This document shows, one piece after another, positions 26,586 to 34,885 of a DNA stretch of 45,500 nt. Under the pieces are notes generated by a model, which was not told the DNA's origin, made no database searches, and saw only the letters and a list, made by a program, of their open reading frames with translations. Position 1 is the first letter of the stretch, and every line of letters starts with the position of its first letter. The position numbers and the translations under genes are program-made. The stretch comes from an uncultured Collinsella sp. (GTDB lineage Bacteria > Actinomycetota > Coriobacteriia > Coriobacteriales > Coriobacteriaceae), in the NCBI GenBank assembly GCA_900541245.1, contig UQIS01000016.1, forward strand, positions 1 through 45,500, written 5' to 3'.

Positions 26586-27890
26586 CTACTGGTTGTCAGC
26601 AGCCGAGAAATCCATATCGAGCGAGGAGACGGCCCAGCCGATGTGGTTGTCGGAGCGCACGAATTTGACGGTGTACTCCTGCTCGCCGCCCTTGGACAGC
26701 GACGCCTTGACCTTGGCGGTCGTCTCGGTCATGGACTGGTCCATGCCCTCGACGGACACGGTGGCACCCTGGGGAATCGAAGAGATGATCATCGACTTGG
26801 CGTCCTCGGACAGGCTCGAGGCCAGGCAAGACTCGGCCTTTGCGGTGTCACCGTCGCCGGCAGCCTGGAACAGATCGGAAACGACAGACTCCTGAGACGG
26901 GAAGCCAAAGCCGCGCGTGTAGGCAAAGCCCAGACCGCCCGCGGCGATCAAAATGAGCAGAAGCAGCACAATGAAGACTTTAAGACCCGTGTGGCGATGG
27001 CGACGACGGACCTTGGCCTGCTTACGATCCTGACGGTCCTGCTGGACCATCTCGGACTCGGACAGCGTAAAGAAGCCGGTGTCCGAGGGATCGGGCATAA
27101 ACTGACCGGTCGCGCCCGTAGGATCGAGCGGATCGACGGCAGGAGCGTCCATCGCGGGCGCCGGAGCCGTGGCCATAGCCGTCTGGGCAGACAGCGCGGC
27201 AAGCGAATCGTGCACGCGGGCAAGCTCATCGGCCTGCTCGGAAGTGAGCTGGTAGATGCCATCGGCAGTAGCGGCGTTAAAGGCGTCGAGTGCGTCGGAG
27301 GGCCGGCCAGCGGCAGAAAGCGCCTGACCCATGCCGGCGTTGAGCGCGCGCGTGTCGTCGCGGGGACCGGCAAAGTCGATAGCCGTGCGGTAGGTCTCCA
27401 CGGCATCCGCCGGACGGCCGAGCTTAATGAAGCAACGACCGAGCTCGCCGAGTGCGGCGGCAGGAGCCGGATTGGCGCCGTCGATGGCAGCCTGACGGAA
27501 GGCGGTTCCCGCGTTGGCATAGTCGCCCGACTGGAACAGCGCATTGCCCAGGCCCAGATAGGCCTTGAACGGCGTGGCATAGGAAGCGTCCTGCGTAGCG
27601 GCAGAAAACGCCTGGGCGGCCGTCGTGTAGTCGCCCACGGCGGCGAGAGCCTTGCCGCGGTTGGTGAGCAGCGCGCCGCGCTTGCCATAGGTGCCGTCGT
27701 TGAGGGCGGCGGCATAGGCCTCGGCAGCCTCGGCATACATGCCCAGATGCATCAAGGCGTTGCCACGAAGGTGATCGGCCTCGCCCATAATCTCATCGGG
27801 AGTCTTTGCCGCCCCAAGCATCTGGGCTGCAGCGGAAAAATCACCCGCGCGGTAAGCGGCGCGGCCCTGTTGGATCAGCTGGCTATTCAA
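26586..27890 (-). CDS. TPR-repeat membrane protein
   Basis: A protein of 434 residues of unknown role. Residues 1-230 are tetratricopeptide-like helical repeats (ADHLRGNALMHLGMYAEAAEAYAAAL, KAYLGLGNALFQSGDYANAGTAFRQA), a protein-binding scaffold in the cytoplasm. A proline/alanine-rich linker follows, then basic residues and one membrane helix at about 305-328 (VFIVLLLLILIAAGGLGFAY). The last 105 residues lie outside and resemble DUF4878/lumazine-like small alpha-beta folds (SVVSDLFQAAGDGDTAKAESCLASSLS). No catalytic motif is seen. It follows the cyclophilin gene by 11 bases, so the two share a transcript. Confidence 0.85.
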   Translation of the reverse strand: MNSQLIQQGRAAYRAGDFSAAAQMLGAAKTPDEIMGEADHLRGNALMHLGMYAEAAEAYAAALNDGTYGKRGALLTNRGKALAAVGDYTTAAQAFSAATQDASYATPFKAYLGLGNALFQSGDYANAGTAFRQAAIDGANPAPAAALGELGRCFIKLGRPADAVETYRTAIDFAGPRDDTRALNAGMGQALSAAGRPSDALDAFNAATADGIYQLTSEQADELARVHDSLAALSAQTAMATAPAPAMDAPAVDPLDPTGATGQFMPDPSDTGFFTLSESEMVQQDRQDRKQAKVRRRHRHTGLKVFIVLLLLILIAAGGLGFAYTRGFGFPSQESVVSDLFQAAGDGDTAKAESCLASSLSEDAKSMIISSIPQGATVSVEGMDQSMTETTAKVKASLSKGGEQEYTVKFVRSDNHIGWAVSSLDMDFSAADNQ

Positions 27891-27901
27891 GGAAGTCCCC
27901 T

Positions 27902-28444
27902 TTACTCGTGAACGATCTCGACATGGACGATCTCGTCGCCGGCACGCAGCTGCGAAATCACATCGAGACCCTCGACCGTGGTACCAAAGACGGTGTAACC
28001 GGAATCGAGGTTATGCTGGGCGCCCAGGCAGAAGTAGAACTGCGAACCCGCGGAATCGGGGTCCATGGAGCGTGCCATGGCTAGGGCACCATCGACATGG
28101 CTGTTGCGCGGATTGGTGGCGAACTCGCCCTTGATGCAGTAGCCTGGGCCACCGGTACCGGGCATGCCATCGGGGCCCTCAAGACCGGCAGCAACGTCAG
28201 CGCCGGACATATCGCGGGTATTGGGGTCGCCGCCCTGAATGACAAAGCCGGGCACATAGCGATGGAACTTAAGGCCATCATAGAAGCCCATCGTGGAAAG
28301 CTCGCAGAAGTTCGCGACATGAATGGGAGCGCCCTCGCCGTCAAACTTGACCTTGATGGTACCCTTCGACGTCTCGATAACGGCGCACTCGTCGCCGGCA
28401 AGCTGATACTCGGGCGTGTAGAGCTCTTTCTTAAAACCAAACAT
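27902..28444 (-). CDS. Cyclophilin-type peptidyl-prolyl isomerase
   Basis: Speeds cis-trans change at proline bonds. The protein has 180 residues and no signal peptide, so it is cytoplasmic. Core motifs are FHRYVPGFVIQGGDPN (catalytic arginine in FHR), GALAMARSMDPDSAGSQFYFCLG and YTVFGTTVEGLDVI. An insert of about 20 residues (SGADVAAGLEGPDGMPGTGG) lies before the GEF strand, as in other Gram-positive cyclophilins. It has its own promoter and leads the TPR gene. Confidence 0.95.
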   Translation of the reverse strand: MFGFKKELYTPEYQLAGDECAVIETSKGTIKVKFDGEGAPIHVANFCELSTMGFYDGLKFHRYVPGFVIQGGDPNTRDMSGADVAAGLEGPDGMPGTGGPGYCIKGEFATNPRNSHVDGALAMARSMDPDSAGSQFYFCLGAQHNLDSGYTVFGTTVEGLDVISQLRAGDEIVHVEIVHE

Positions 28445-28483
28445 GTGGTTCCTTCCTCGTGCGTTTAAAGCATATTTGTACGA

Positions 28484-28513
28484 ATTGTAGCAATAAGCAT
28501 GCGCTTACATCAA
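28484..28513 (-). promoter_or_regulatory. Promoter of the cyclophilin-TPR operon
   Basis: Minus strand -35 TTGATG (28508-28513) and -10 TACAAT (28484-28489), 18 bases apart, about 40 bases before the start codon. Confidence 0.65.
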
Positions 28514-28551
28514 TTGCGCACGTAGGTTATGCCGACTATGGCGAACTAATT

Positions 28552-29694
28552 TTAGGAACGCTGCTGCGGCTTCCAGGAGCCCACGTTGGCGTCGTACTGA
28601 TTCAGCGCGCTGTTGCCGCCCTGTGCGATGGGCGCCAGGATCTCGCTTTGGTGGGAACTCATCGACTCGCCATCGGGAATGGCCAGCGAGATGTCCCAGC
28701 TCTGGCAGATCACGTCGACGCGCTCGTACATCCACTCGGCAAGCTGCTTTAAGTGGGCGATGTCATCCGCATAGACCGTATCGTCTTGGTACTTAAGGTT
28801 GTTGAGCTCATCTTGCGTCTTTTTGATCTGGTCGCGCAGGGCGTAGGCACTCTGCGACAGCTCCTGACGGGCGGACAGCGGCGTTCGGAGATAGCCGTTG
28901 TTAAAGGAATCGATGACCTCGCCAATCTGGTCCTCGTCACCGTAGGACACGATGGTCTGATACAGACCGTCGAGCCTGGTATAGAGCTGATCATCGGTCA
29001 GCACGGTTTCTTCCTGGACCACCTCGGCAGAATCGTCCTGCTTGGTATCGTCCTCAGTCGCCTCGCCCTTTTGGCGCGTGGGGAAGGTGGTTTGTGCAGC
29101 TTGGCCAAACTGGTCGTAGCAGCCAGGCATGCCGCCCATGGGATCGGTTGTCACGAACCAATAGACACCGCCGCAAACGACGGCAAGGACCGCGATGATA
29201 ATGAGCGGCTTGGGGATATGACGCTTGTGCTTGTGATAGGCGTCCTCGTCGGGGTGCACCTTGCGCTTGGGTTTTTGGGCTTCGTCATGCAGGGAAACGG
29301 GCGTAGGAATATCGACCTTGGGGATACCGAAATCCTTATCGAAAGCCGGCAGCACGCAGGTCTCGTTAGGATCGGCGGCGTCCGAAAGCACCGCGGCGGC
29401 AGAGGCCGGCGCATGCGGCACCTCGGTATCGATCTGTTCTTGCGTTAGGCGCGGAAAGCCCGCCGTGCGGCCCGCTGCCAGGTCGGATGCGGCCGCGTCC
29501 TCGGAGAGGATACCCGGAGCGGGGCGTCCGCATTTGGGGCACGTACGATCATGCGGAGAAAGACGGGCACCGCAGCCCTCACAGAACACGAACTCGGTGT
29601 GCTCGGGACCATCGCCCGGACCCACATAGGCGTTGCAGTAGGGGCAGAACGAGGCGCCGTCCTCGATAGTCTTAAGGCAATGCGGGCAGATCAC
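28552..29694 (-). CDS. Zinc-ribbon membrane protein, function unknown
   Basis: A protein of 380 residues. Two zinc ribbons open it: CPHC...CPYC (cysteines 3, 6, 17, 20) and CEGC...CPKC (about 39-57). A long linker of low complexity follows, then basic residues and one membrane helix near 165-183 (LIIIAVLAVVCGGVYWFV). The outer domain is mostly helical with coiled-coil tendency (SAYALRDQIKKTQDELNNLKY). The start is GTG at 29694 with AGAGGA upstream. The layout resembles the neighbouring TPR gene (cytoplasmic binding module, single helix, small outer domain), but no function can be assigned. Confidence 0.8.
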   Translation of the reverse strand: MICPHCLKTIEDGASFCPYCNAYVGPGDGPEHTEFVFCEGCGARLSPHDRTCPKCGRPAPGILSEDAAASDLAAGRTAGFPRLTQEQIDTEVPHAPASAAAVLSDAADPNETCVLPAFDKDFGIPKVDIPTPVSLHDEAQKPKRKVHPDEDAYHKHKRHIPKPLIIIAVLAVVCGGVYWFVTTDPMGGMPGCYDQFGQAAQTTFPTRQKGEATEDDTKQDDSAEVVQEETVLTDDQLYTRLDGLYQTIVSYGDEDQIGEVIDSFNNGYLRTPLSARQELSQSAYALRDQIKKTQDELNNLKYQDDTVYADDIAHLKQLAEWMYERVDVICQSWDISLAIPDGESMSSHQSEILAPIAQGGNSALNQYDANVGSWKPQQRS

Positions 29695-29812
29695 GGCTTC
29701 CTCTTTTCGGAGCAGTTCATACAGTCGAGGTTAGAGCATAGCATCGCCACGCCCCCACAGGGGCAAGGCACCAATTCAACATCGCCGTGAAATCATCCCC
29801 CGGCGACTGGAG

Positions 29813-32551
29813 CTAAGCTTTCTTTGCAGGCTTTTTCTTCTTGCTCGGCATCGAGACCTTAATTCCCTGAGCGGACTTGGTCACCCGCGAGCGAGTGGCG
29901 CCCGCGCTCTTCTTTTTCTTGGGCTGGGCCTTTTCCACGCCCTCGAGCGCGCGAACCTCGGCCTCGCGAGCGGTGCGCTCCTCACGGCGCTGCGCCACAT
30001 CGGCGGCAACGCGCTTGGCAAAACGCTGGGCGGTCGATCCCGTCGAGCTCACCTTGCCGCCACCACGACCCAGGCGAACGCGAACGCCGCGGCCAAAGCC
30101 AGTTGCGGCATGACGACGACGAGGCTTGAGCGAATCCATCATCGTGGCGAGCTTAAAGAACACCGTGCAGGTAAAGACGACGATCGCCAGCAAAATAACC
30201 GCCTCGCCCATCGAAAGGTTAGCGATGGACAGCAGCTCCGGGAATCCGATAACGCCCACCAAGATGCCGACGACGACAAACACAAAGAGCACCACGCGCA
30301 AGGGGGTGAGCGGCTGCGAGATGCGCCAGATCAGACTGACGCTCGCCGCGCACGACGTAAGCAGGCACATCGTAGACAGCGTGAGCTGGCTAAAGCCAAA
30401 CACGCGCGCCACAAAGATATCGAGCGCCGCAGCCAAAATGACCGCAATTGACGCCGGCAGTGCACGCTTGAGTACGTTGGTCAAAAACGCACCCTTCACG
30501 CGAGCATTGTTGGGCTCAAGGCCCAACACAAAGCCCGGCGCGCCGATGCAGAAGAAGTTGATGAGCGTCATCTGGATGGGCTCGAAGGGATACGGCGGCA
30601 GCGCAATGCACAGCGCCGCCAGGCCCATCGAGAACAGCGTCTTGGTAAGGAACAGCGAGGCCGAACGCTGCAGGTTGTTGATGGAGCGACGGCCCTCGGC
30701 CACCACGGCGGGCATCGAGGCAAAGTCGTTGTCGACGAGTACGATCTCGGCCACGTTGCGCGCGGCATCGGAGCCGGCCGCCATGGCGACGGAGCAGTCG
30801 GCCTCCTTGAGCGCCAGCACGTCATTGACGCCATCGCCCGTCATGGCCACGGTGTGCTCGCGGCGCTTGAGCGCCTGCACGAGCTCGCGCTTCTGCTGCG
30901 GGGTCACACGACCAAAGACATGGTAGCGGTCCACTGCGGCATCGAGCTTGGCCGGCGTATCGAGCGTCGTGGCGTCCACATAAGCGTCCGCCCCCGGCAC
31001 GCCCACCACGCGCGCGATCGACGACACCGTACGCGGGTCGTCGCCGCTGATCACGTTGAGGGTCACGCCCTGCTCGTTAAAGTAGCCGATGGTCTGGGCC
31101 GCCGAGGTACGAATCTCGTCGCGGATGGTCACAAAGCCCACGGGCTCGGCCTCGCCCACCATATCGCCATCGGGCGTAAAGCCGTCCACGCGCGCCACCA
31201 CGAGCACACGGCAGGTATCGGCAAGCTCGGCGACACGGTTCTCGACCTGGGCAAACACACGATCAGAGAGCACAAACTGCGCTGCACCCATCACATAGGA
31301 GCCCTGCGCAAACGACGCGCCGCTCCACTTTTTGGAGGACGAGAACGGAATGACCGACAGCGGCTCAGACACCTCGACCGGGCGATCGGCGTAATAGTTG
31401 AGCAGCGCCTGGCAGGTCTCGTTGGCATCGGCCGAAGTCGCACGCGCGACGTTAGCCAGCGCGAAATCGAGCACTGTGGTATCGACGGGAACAGCCGCCT
31501 CGTCCGGGCCGGCGCCCAGGCTCACGCCCTCAACCGGCAGCGGATACGTACCCTCGACCTCCATGCGACCCGACGTGATGGTGCCCGTCTTGTCCAGGCA
31601 CAGCACGTCGACGCGCGCGAGCGTCTCGATGCAGTAGAGCTGCTGCGCGAGTACCTTGCGGCGCGCCAGACGCACCGTGGCGATGGCAAGCACCGACGAG
31701 GTCAGCAGCACTAGGCCCTGCGGAATCATGCCCAAAAGAGCGCCCACCGTGGACAGCAGCGCCGACGAGGGCACACGACCGGCAAGCAGCTCGGAAAAGC
31801 ACCACGAAAGCGCGCTATCGCCCGGCGTACCGGCGGCATCCCACAGCTCGCTCACACTCGAGGCAAAGAGTGCCAGGCCGAGCGGAATCATAATGAGGCT
31901 CGCGAAGCGTACGATGGCGTTGAGCGCGTTCATGATCTCGGAATTGACCTTTTTGACGTACTTGGCCTCATTGTTGATCTTGGCCACGTAGTTGTCGGCG
32001 CCGACATGGATCACACGGGCGCGCAGCAGGCCCGAGTCGATAAAGCTGCCGCTCATGAGCTCGGAGCCGGGCTGTTTCTTAATAAGGTCGCTCTCGCCCG
32101 TCAGCAGGCTCTCGTTCACGAGCGCCTCGCCCGACACCACCACGGCGTCGGCCGGAATCTGGTCACCGCGCCCCAGGCGAATAATGTCGTCGAGCACGAT
32201 CTGGTCCAGGTCGAGCTCCACCTCGGCACCGTCGCGCACCGCGATGGCCTTCTTAGAGGTCAACAGCGTAAGCTTATCGACCATCTTCTTGGAACGCATG
32301 GACTGAATGACGCCAATAGCGGTATTGAGGAACACCACGAACAGGAACGTCAGATTCTTAAACGAACCGGTCAAAATGACCAGGAACGCCAAGATCACGT
32401 TGATCAAATTGAACAACGTGCAGAGGTTCTCGATGATGAGCTCTTTGACCGACTTGGTCTTGAGCTCCATGTTGCGGTTGATCTTACCGGCGGCGATGCG
32501 CTCCTCGACCTCGGCGGTCGAGAGTCCGCGCTCGATATCCGTTGCTGCCAT
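29813..32551 (-). CDS. Cation-transporting P-type ATPase (CtpE-like, probable Ca2+)
   Basis: An ion pump driven by ATP with an aspartyl-phosphate intermediate. About 912 residues. The actuator loop carries LTGESD, the phosphorylation motif is CLDKTGTITSG (aspartate near 320), and the hinge is MTGDGVNDVLALKEAD. The M4 segment reads MIPQGLVLLTSS where classic calcium pumps have PEGL, a variant I associate with the CtpE group. Ten helices are predicted. The last 105 residues are an unusual cytoplasmic tail rich in lysine and arginine (PKKKKSAGATR, PSKKKKPAKKA). Starts at 32566 (GTG), 32563 and 32551 (ATG) are all in frame; GGGA six bases before 32551 favours the last. Confidence 0.9.
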   Translation of the reverse strand: MAATDIERGLSTAEVEERIAAGKINRNMELKTKSVKELIIENLCTLFNLINVILAFLVILTGSFKNLTFLFVVFLNTAIGVIQSMRSKKMVDKLTLLTSKKAIAVRDGAEVELDLDQIVLDDIIRLGRGDQIPADAVVVSGEALVNESLLTGESDLIKKQPGSELMSGSFIDSGLLRARVIHVGADNYVAKINNEAKYVKKVNSEIMNALNAIVRFASLIMIPLGLALFASSVSELWDAAGTPGDSALSWCFSELLAGRVPSSALLSTVGALLGMIPQGLVLLTSSVLAIATVRLARRKVLAQQLYCIETLARVDVLCLDKTGTITSGRMEVEGTYPLPVEGVSLGAGPDEAAVPVDTTVLDFALANVARATSADANETCQALLNYYADRPVEVSEPLSVIPFSSSKKWSGASFAQGSYVMGAAQFVLSDRVFAQVENRVAELADTCRVLVVARVDGFTPDGDMVGEAEPVGFVTIRDEIRTSAAQTIGYFNEQGVTLNVISGDDPRTVSSIARVVGVPGADAYVDATTLDTPAKLDAAVDRYHVFGRVTPQQKRELVQALKRREHTVAMTGDGVNDVLALKEADCSVAMAAGSDAARNVAEIVLVDNDFASMPAVVAEGRRSINNLQRSASLFLTKTLFSMGLAALCIALPPYPFEPIQMTLINFFCIGAPGFVLGLEPNNARVKGAFLTNVLKRALPASIAVILAAALDIFVARVFGFSQLTLSTMCLLTSCAASVSLIWRISQPLTPLRVVLFVFVVVGILVGVIGFPELLSIANLSMGEAVILLAIVVFTCTVFFKLATMMDSLKPRRRHAATGFGRGVRVRLGRGGGKVSSTGSTAQRFAKRVAADVAQRREERTAREAEVRALEGVEKAQPKKKKSAGATRSRVTKSAQGIKVSMPSKKKKPAKKA

Positions 32552-32577
32552 ACCACGTCCCATCACGTCGCGTCGGT

Positions 32578-32616
32578 ATAAGAAAAACCGCCCGGACCAT
32601 GCGAGGTTCGGACGGT
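32578..32616 (-). terminator. Terminator after tRNA-Arg(CCG)
   Basis: Minus strand stem ACCGTCCG-a-ACC with GGT-c-CGGGCGGT, loop TCGCAT, followed by TTTTTCTT. It closes the tRNA transcript just before the ATPase gene. Confidence 0.85.
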
Positions 32617-32627
32617 CTTACGTTCGA

Positions 32628-32704
32628 TGGTGCCCCATGTTGGATTCGAACCAACGGCCTTCTGCTCCGGAGGCAGACGCTCTAATCCCCTGAGCTAATA
32701 GGGC
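32628..32704 (-). tRNA. tRNA-Arg (anticodon CCG)
   Basis: A cloverleaf of 77 bases with CCA encoded. The acceptor pairs GCCCTAT with ATGGGGC; the D-arm is GCTC/GAGC. The anticodon stem TCTGC/GCAGA holds the loop CTCCGGA, so the anticodon is CCG and reads CGG. The T-arm has GTTCGAATCC. Promoter and terminator flank it. Confidence 0.95.
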
Positions 32705-32715
32705 CAACGTTTGGC

Positions 32716-32745
32716 ATTATACCCAAGTGCACCACGGGCTATCAA
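32716..32745 (-). promoter_or_regulatory. Promoter of tRNA-Arg(CCG)
   Basis: Minus strand -35 TTGATA (32740-32745) and perfect -10 TATAAT (32716-32721), 18 bases apart, ending 11 bases before the mature tRNA. Confidence 0.75.
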
Positions 32746-32835
32746 AATAAAAGAAAAAGCTTTGCAATTCCGAGGAAGACGCGGTGCAACGGCCCACTTT
32801 AGAAGGCAAAAGCGAGTCAGATAGTATAAACTCTC

Positions 32836-32898
32836 ATGCACCATATATACACGGCTCGCGATGCGGGCCGTTTTTGCAAGGGCTATCCATCGAGGTGA
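32836..32898 (+). CDS. Possible 20-residue leader peptide of the aro operon
   Basis: A short reading frame, MHHIYTARDA then GRFCKGYPSR, with Tyr, Phe and Tyr codons at positions 5, 13 and 17. It starts 5 bases after a TATAAA element (32825-32830), so the transcript would begin at or next to its ATG. The stop lies 10 bases before the aroF start. A terminator hairpin sits within the frame just after the first Tyr codon. This fits a leader peptide for attenuation by aromatic amino-acid supply, but no -35 is clear and translation is unproven. Confidence 0.35.
   Translation: MHHIYTARDAGRFCKGYPSR
32851..32876 (+). terminator. Terminator/attenuator hairpin before aroF
   Basis: Stem ACGGCTCGC (32851-32859) with GCGGGCCGT (32863-32871), one G-U pair, followed by TTTTTGC. 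No gene on this strand ends upstream, and aroF begins 33 bases later, which points to premature termination as a control step. Confidence 0.6.
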
Positions 32899-32908
32899 GA
32901 GGCACACC

Positions 32909-33931
32909 ATGATTGCAATTTTAAAGCAGAGCGCCAGCGACGAGGCCGTCAGCCATATCGTCAGCTGGATTGAGAAGAAGGGTCTCAAGACCGACGTCTC
33001 GCGCGGCGAGAATGAGACGATCATCGGCCTGGTGGGCGATACGACCAAGATCGACCCGTTCCTGCTCGAGTCCATGGATGTCGTCGAGCGCGTGCAGCGC
33101 GTCTCCGAGCCGTTCAAGCGCGCCAACCGCAAGTTCCACCCCGAGGACTCCATCATCGACTGCGGCCACGGCGTCAAGATCGGCGGCGATCAGTTCCAGG
33201 TCATCGCCGGCCCGTGCTCCGTCGAGGGCGAGAACCTCATCCGCATCGCCCGCCGCGTGAAGGCCGCCGGCGCCACGATGCTGCGCGGCGGTGCCTACAA
33301 GCCCCGCACCTCCCCCTACGCCTACCAGGGCATGGGCCCCGCCGGCCTCGACCTGCTGTGCGAGGCATCTGCCGAGCTCGACATGCCGATCGTCACCGAG
33401 ATCATGGACCCACGCGACGTGCAGGTCTTCTTGGACAAGAAGATCGACGTCATGCAGATCGGCGCCCGCAACGCCCAGAACTTCCCCCTGCTCAAGGAGG
33501 TCGGCAAGACGCAGACCCCGATTCTGCTCAAGCGCGGCATGTCCGGCACGATCGACGAGCTGCTTATGGCAGCCGAGTACATCATGAGCGAGGGCAACGA
33601 CAACGTCATTCTGTGCGAGCGCGGCATCCGCACCTTCGAGACCCGCACCCGCAATACCTTCGACCTCAACGCCGTGCCGGTGCTGCACCACCTGTCACAC
33701 CTGCCCGTCGTCGCCGACCCCAGCCACGCCACCGGTTACACCCGCTACGTTGAGCCCATGGCGCTCGCCGCGACCGCCTGCGGTGCCAACGGCCTGGAGA
33801 TCGAGGTCCACAACGAGCCGAGCCGCGCCTGGTCCGACGGCGCCCAGGCCCTTACCCCCGATCAGTTCGACGACACCATGCGCCGCATCCGAGCCATCCG
33901 CGAGGTTGTCTGCCAAGAGACCATGGAGTAG
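32909..33931 (+). CDS. aroF: 3-deoxy-7-phosphoheptulonate synthase (DAHP synthase, type I-beta)
   Basis: First step of the shikimate pathway: PEP + erythrose-4-phosphate to DAHP. The start is ATG 32909 (MIAILKQSASDEAV) with GAGG six bases before; the frame stays open upstream to 32861, but that part overlaps the hairpin and is unlike the family. The protein has 340 residues. The first 70 form the ferredoxin-like regulatory domain which in relatives mediates Tyr/Phe feedback. The catalytic barrel shows IAGPCSVEGE, LRGGAYKPRTSPYAYQGMG and VADPSHATG. It leads an eight-gene operon. Confidence 0.96.
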   Translation: MIAILKQSASDEAVSHIVSWIEKKGLKTDVSRGENETIIGLVGDTTKIDPFLLESMDVVERVQRVSEPFKRANRKFHPEDSIIDCGHGVKIGGDQFQVIAGPCSVEGENLIRIARRVKAAGATMLRGGAYKPRTSPYAYQGMGPAGLDLLCEASAELDMPIVTEIMDPRDVQVFLDKKIDVMQIGARNAQNFPLLKEVGKTQTPILLKRGMSGTIDELLMAAEYIMSEGNDNVILCERGIRTFETRTRNTFDLNAVPVLHHLSHLPVVADPSHATGYTRYVEPMALAATACGANGLEIEVHNEPSRAWSDGAQALTPDQFDDTMRRIRAIREVVCQETME

Positions 33932-33934
33932 CCC

Positions 33935-34849
33935 ATGGGTACGGTGAGAAACGCGCGCGTTAACCAGGGCGGCCCCAAGTGCGCCGGCATCGTGGGCCTG
34001 GGCCTCATCGGCGGCAGCTTTGCCCGCGGCTATGCACAGGCGGGCGTCCGCGTGCTGGCCTGGGACCCCGATGAGGACGTCATGACGGCCGCCAGCATGG
34101 GCACCGTCGCCGGAGAGCTCAACGACGAGACACTCGGCGAATGCGACATCATCGTCCTGGCTTGCTACCCCGAAGCCTGCATCGAGTGGCTCGAGGCGCA
34201 TGCCCAGGCACTCGCCGACGCCACCGACACCATGGCCATCATGGGCCCCGTGGTGATCGACACGGTGGGCGTCAAGGGCATCGTGTGCGAGCGCGCCTTT
34301 GAGCTTGCCCGCGAGCACGGCTTTTACTTTGTGGGCGCACACCCCATGGCGGGCACCCAGTACTCGGGCTATGCGCACTCCCGCGCCGACCTGTTCCAGG
34401 GTGCGCCGCTGGTGCTCGTGCCGCCCGCGGTAGACGATGCGCTCAAGCTGGAGCTTTTGGGCCAGGTGCGCGAGATGGTGCGCCCCTTGGGCTTTGGCAA
34501 GTTCAGCGTGACCAGCGCCGCCATGCACGACCGCGTCATCGCCTTCACGAGCCAGCTTGCGCATGTGGTATCCAACGCCTACGTCAAAAGCCCCACTGCC
34601 CAGGTCCACCACGGCTTTTCGGCCGGCAGCTACCGCGACCTCACCCGCGTGGCGCACCTCAACCCGCAAATGTGGTCCGAGCTCATGATCGACGACGCCG
34701 ACGCGCTCGCCTTCGAGATCGACCATCTGATCGAGTCGCTTGGCGCCTACAGCCGTGCGCTCAAGGACCGCGACCAGCGCTATCTGGAGAATCTTCTTGC
34801 CGAGGGAGACCGCATCAAGCGCGCGCTCGATGACGAGGCCTCCCACTAG
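33935..34849 (+). CDS. tyrA: Prephenate dehydrogenase
   Basis: Oxidises and decarboxylates prephenate to 4-hydroxyphenylpyruvate, the tyrosine precursor. The protein has 304 residues. The NAD-binding motif is VGLGLIGGSFA (about 21-31); the substrate region is GAHPMAGTQYSGYAHSRADLFQG. The C-terminal helical dimer domain is present but there is no ACT domain, so feedback, if any, must act elsewhere (perhaps on aroF). It begins 3 bases after the aroF stop. Confidence 0.95.
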   Translation: MGTVRNARVNQGGPKCAGIVGLGLIGGSFARGYAQAGVRVLAWDPDEDVMTAASMGTVAGELNDETLGECDIIVLACYPEACIEWLEAHAQALADATDTMAIMGPVVIDTVGVKGIVCERAFELAREHGFYFVGAHPMAGTQYSGYAHSRADLFQGAPLVLVPPAVDDALKLELLGQVREMVRPLGFGKFSVTSAAMHDRVIAFTSQLAHVVSNAYVKSPTAQVHHGFSAGSYRDLTRVAHLNPQMWSELMIDDADALAFEIDHLIESLGAYSRALKDRDQRYLENLLAEGDRIKRALDDEASH

Positions 34850-34885
34850 ACCACCTATCACGCCAGGTCGAAAGGACCGAAGCTT

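Noticed and set aside
32861..32908. N-terminal extension of aroF from 32861
   Set aside because: It overlaps the terminator hairpin, has no ribosome site, and family alignment starts at 32909.
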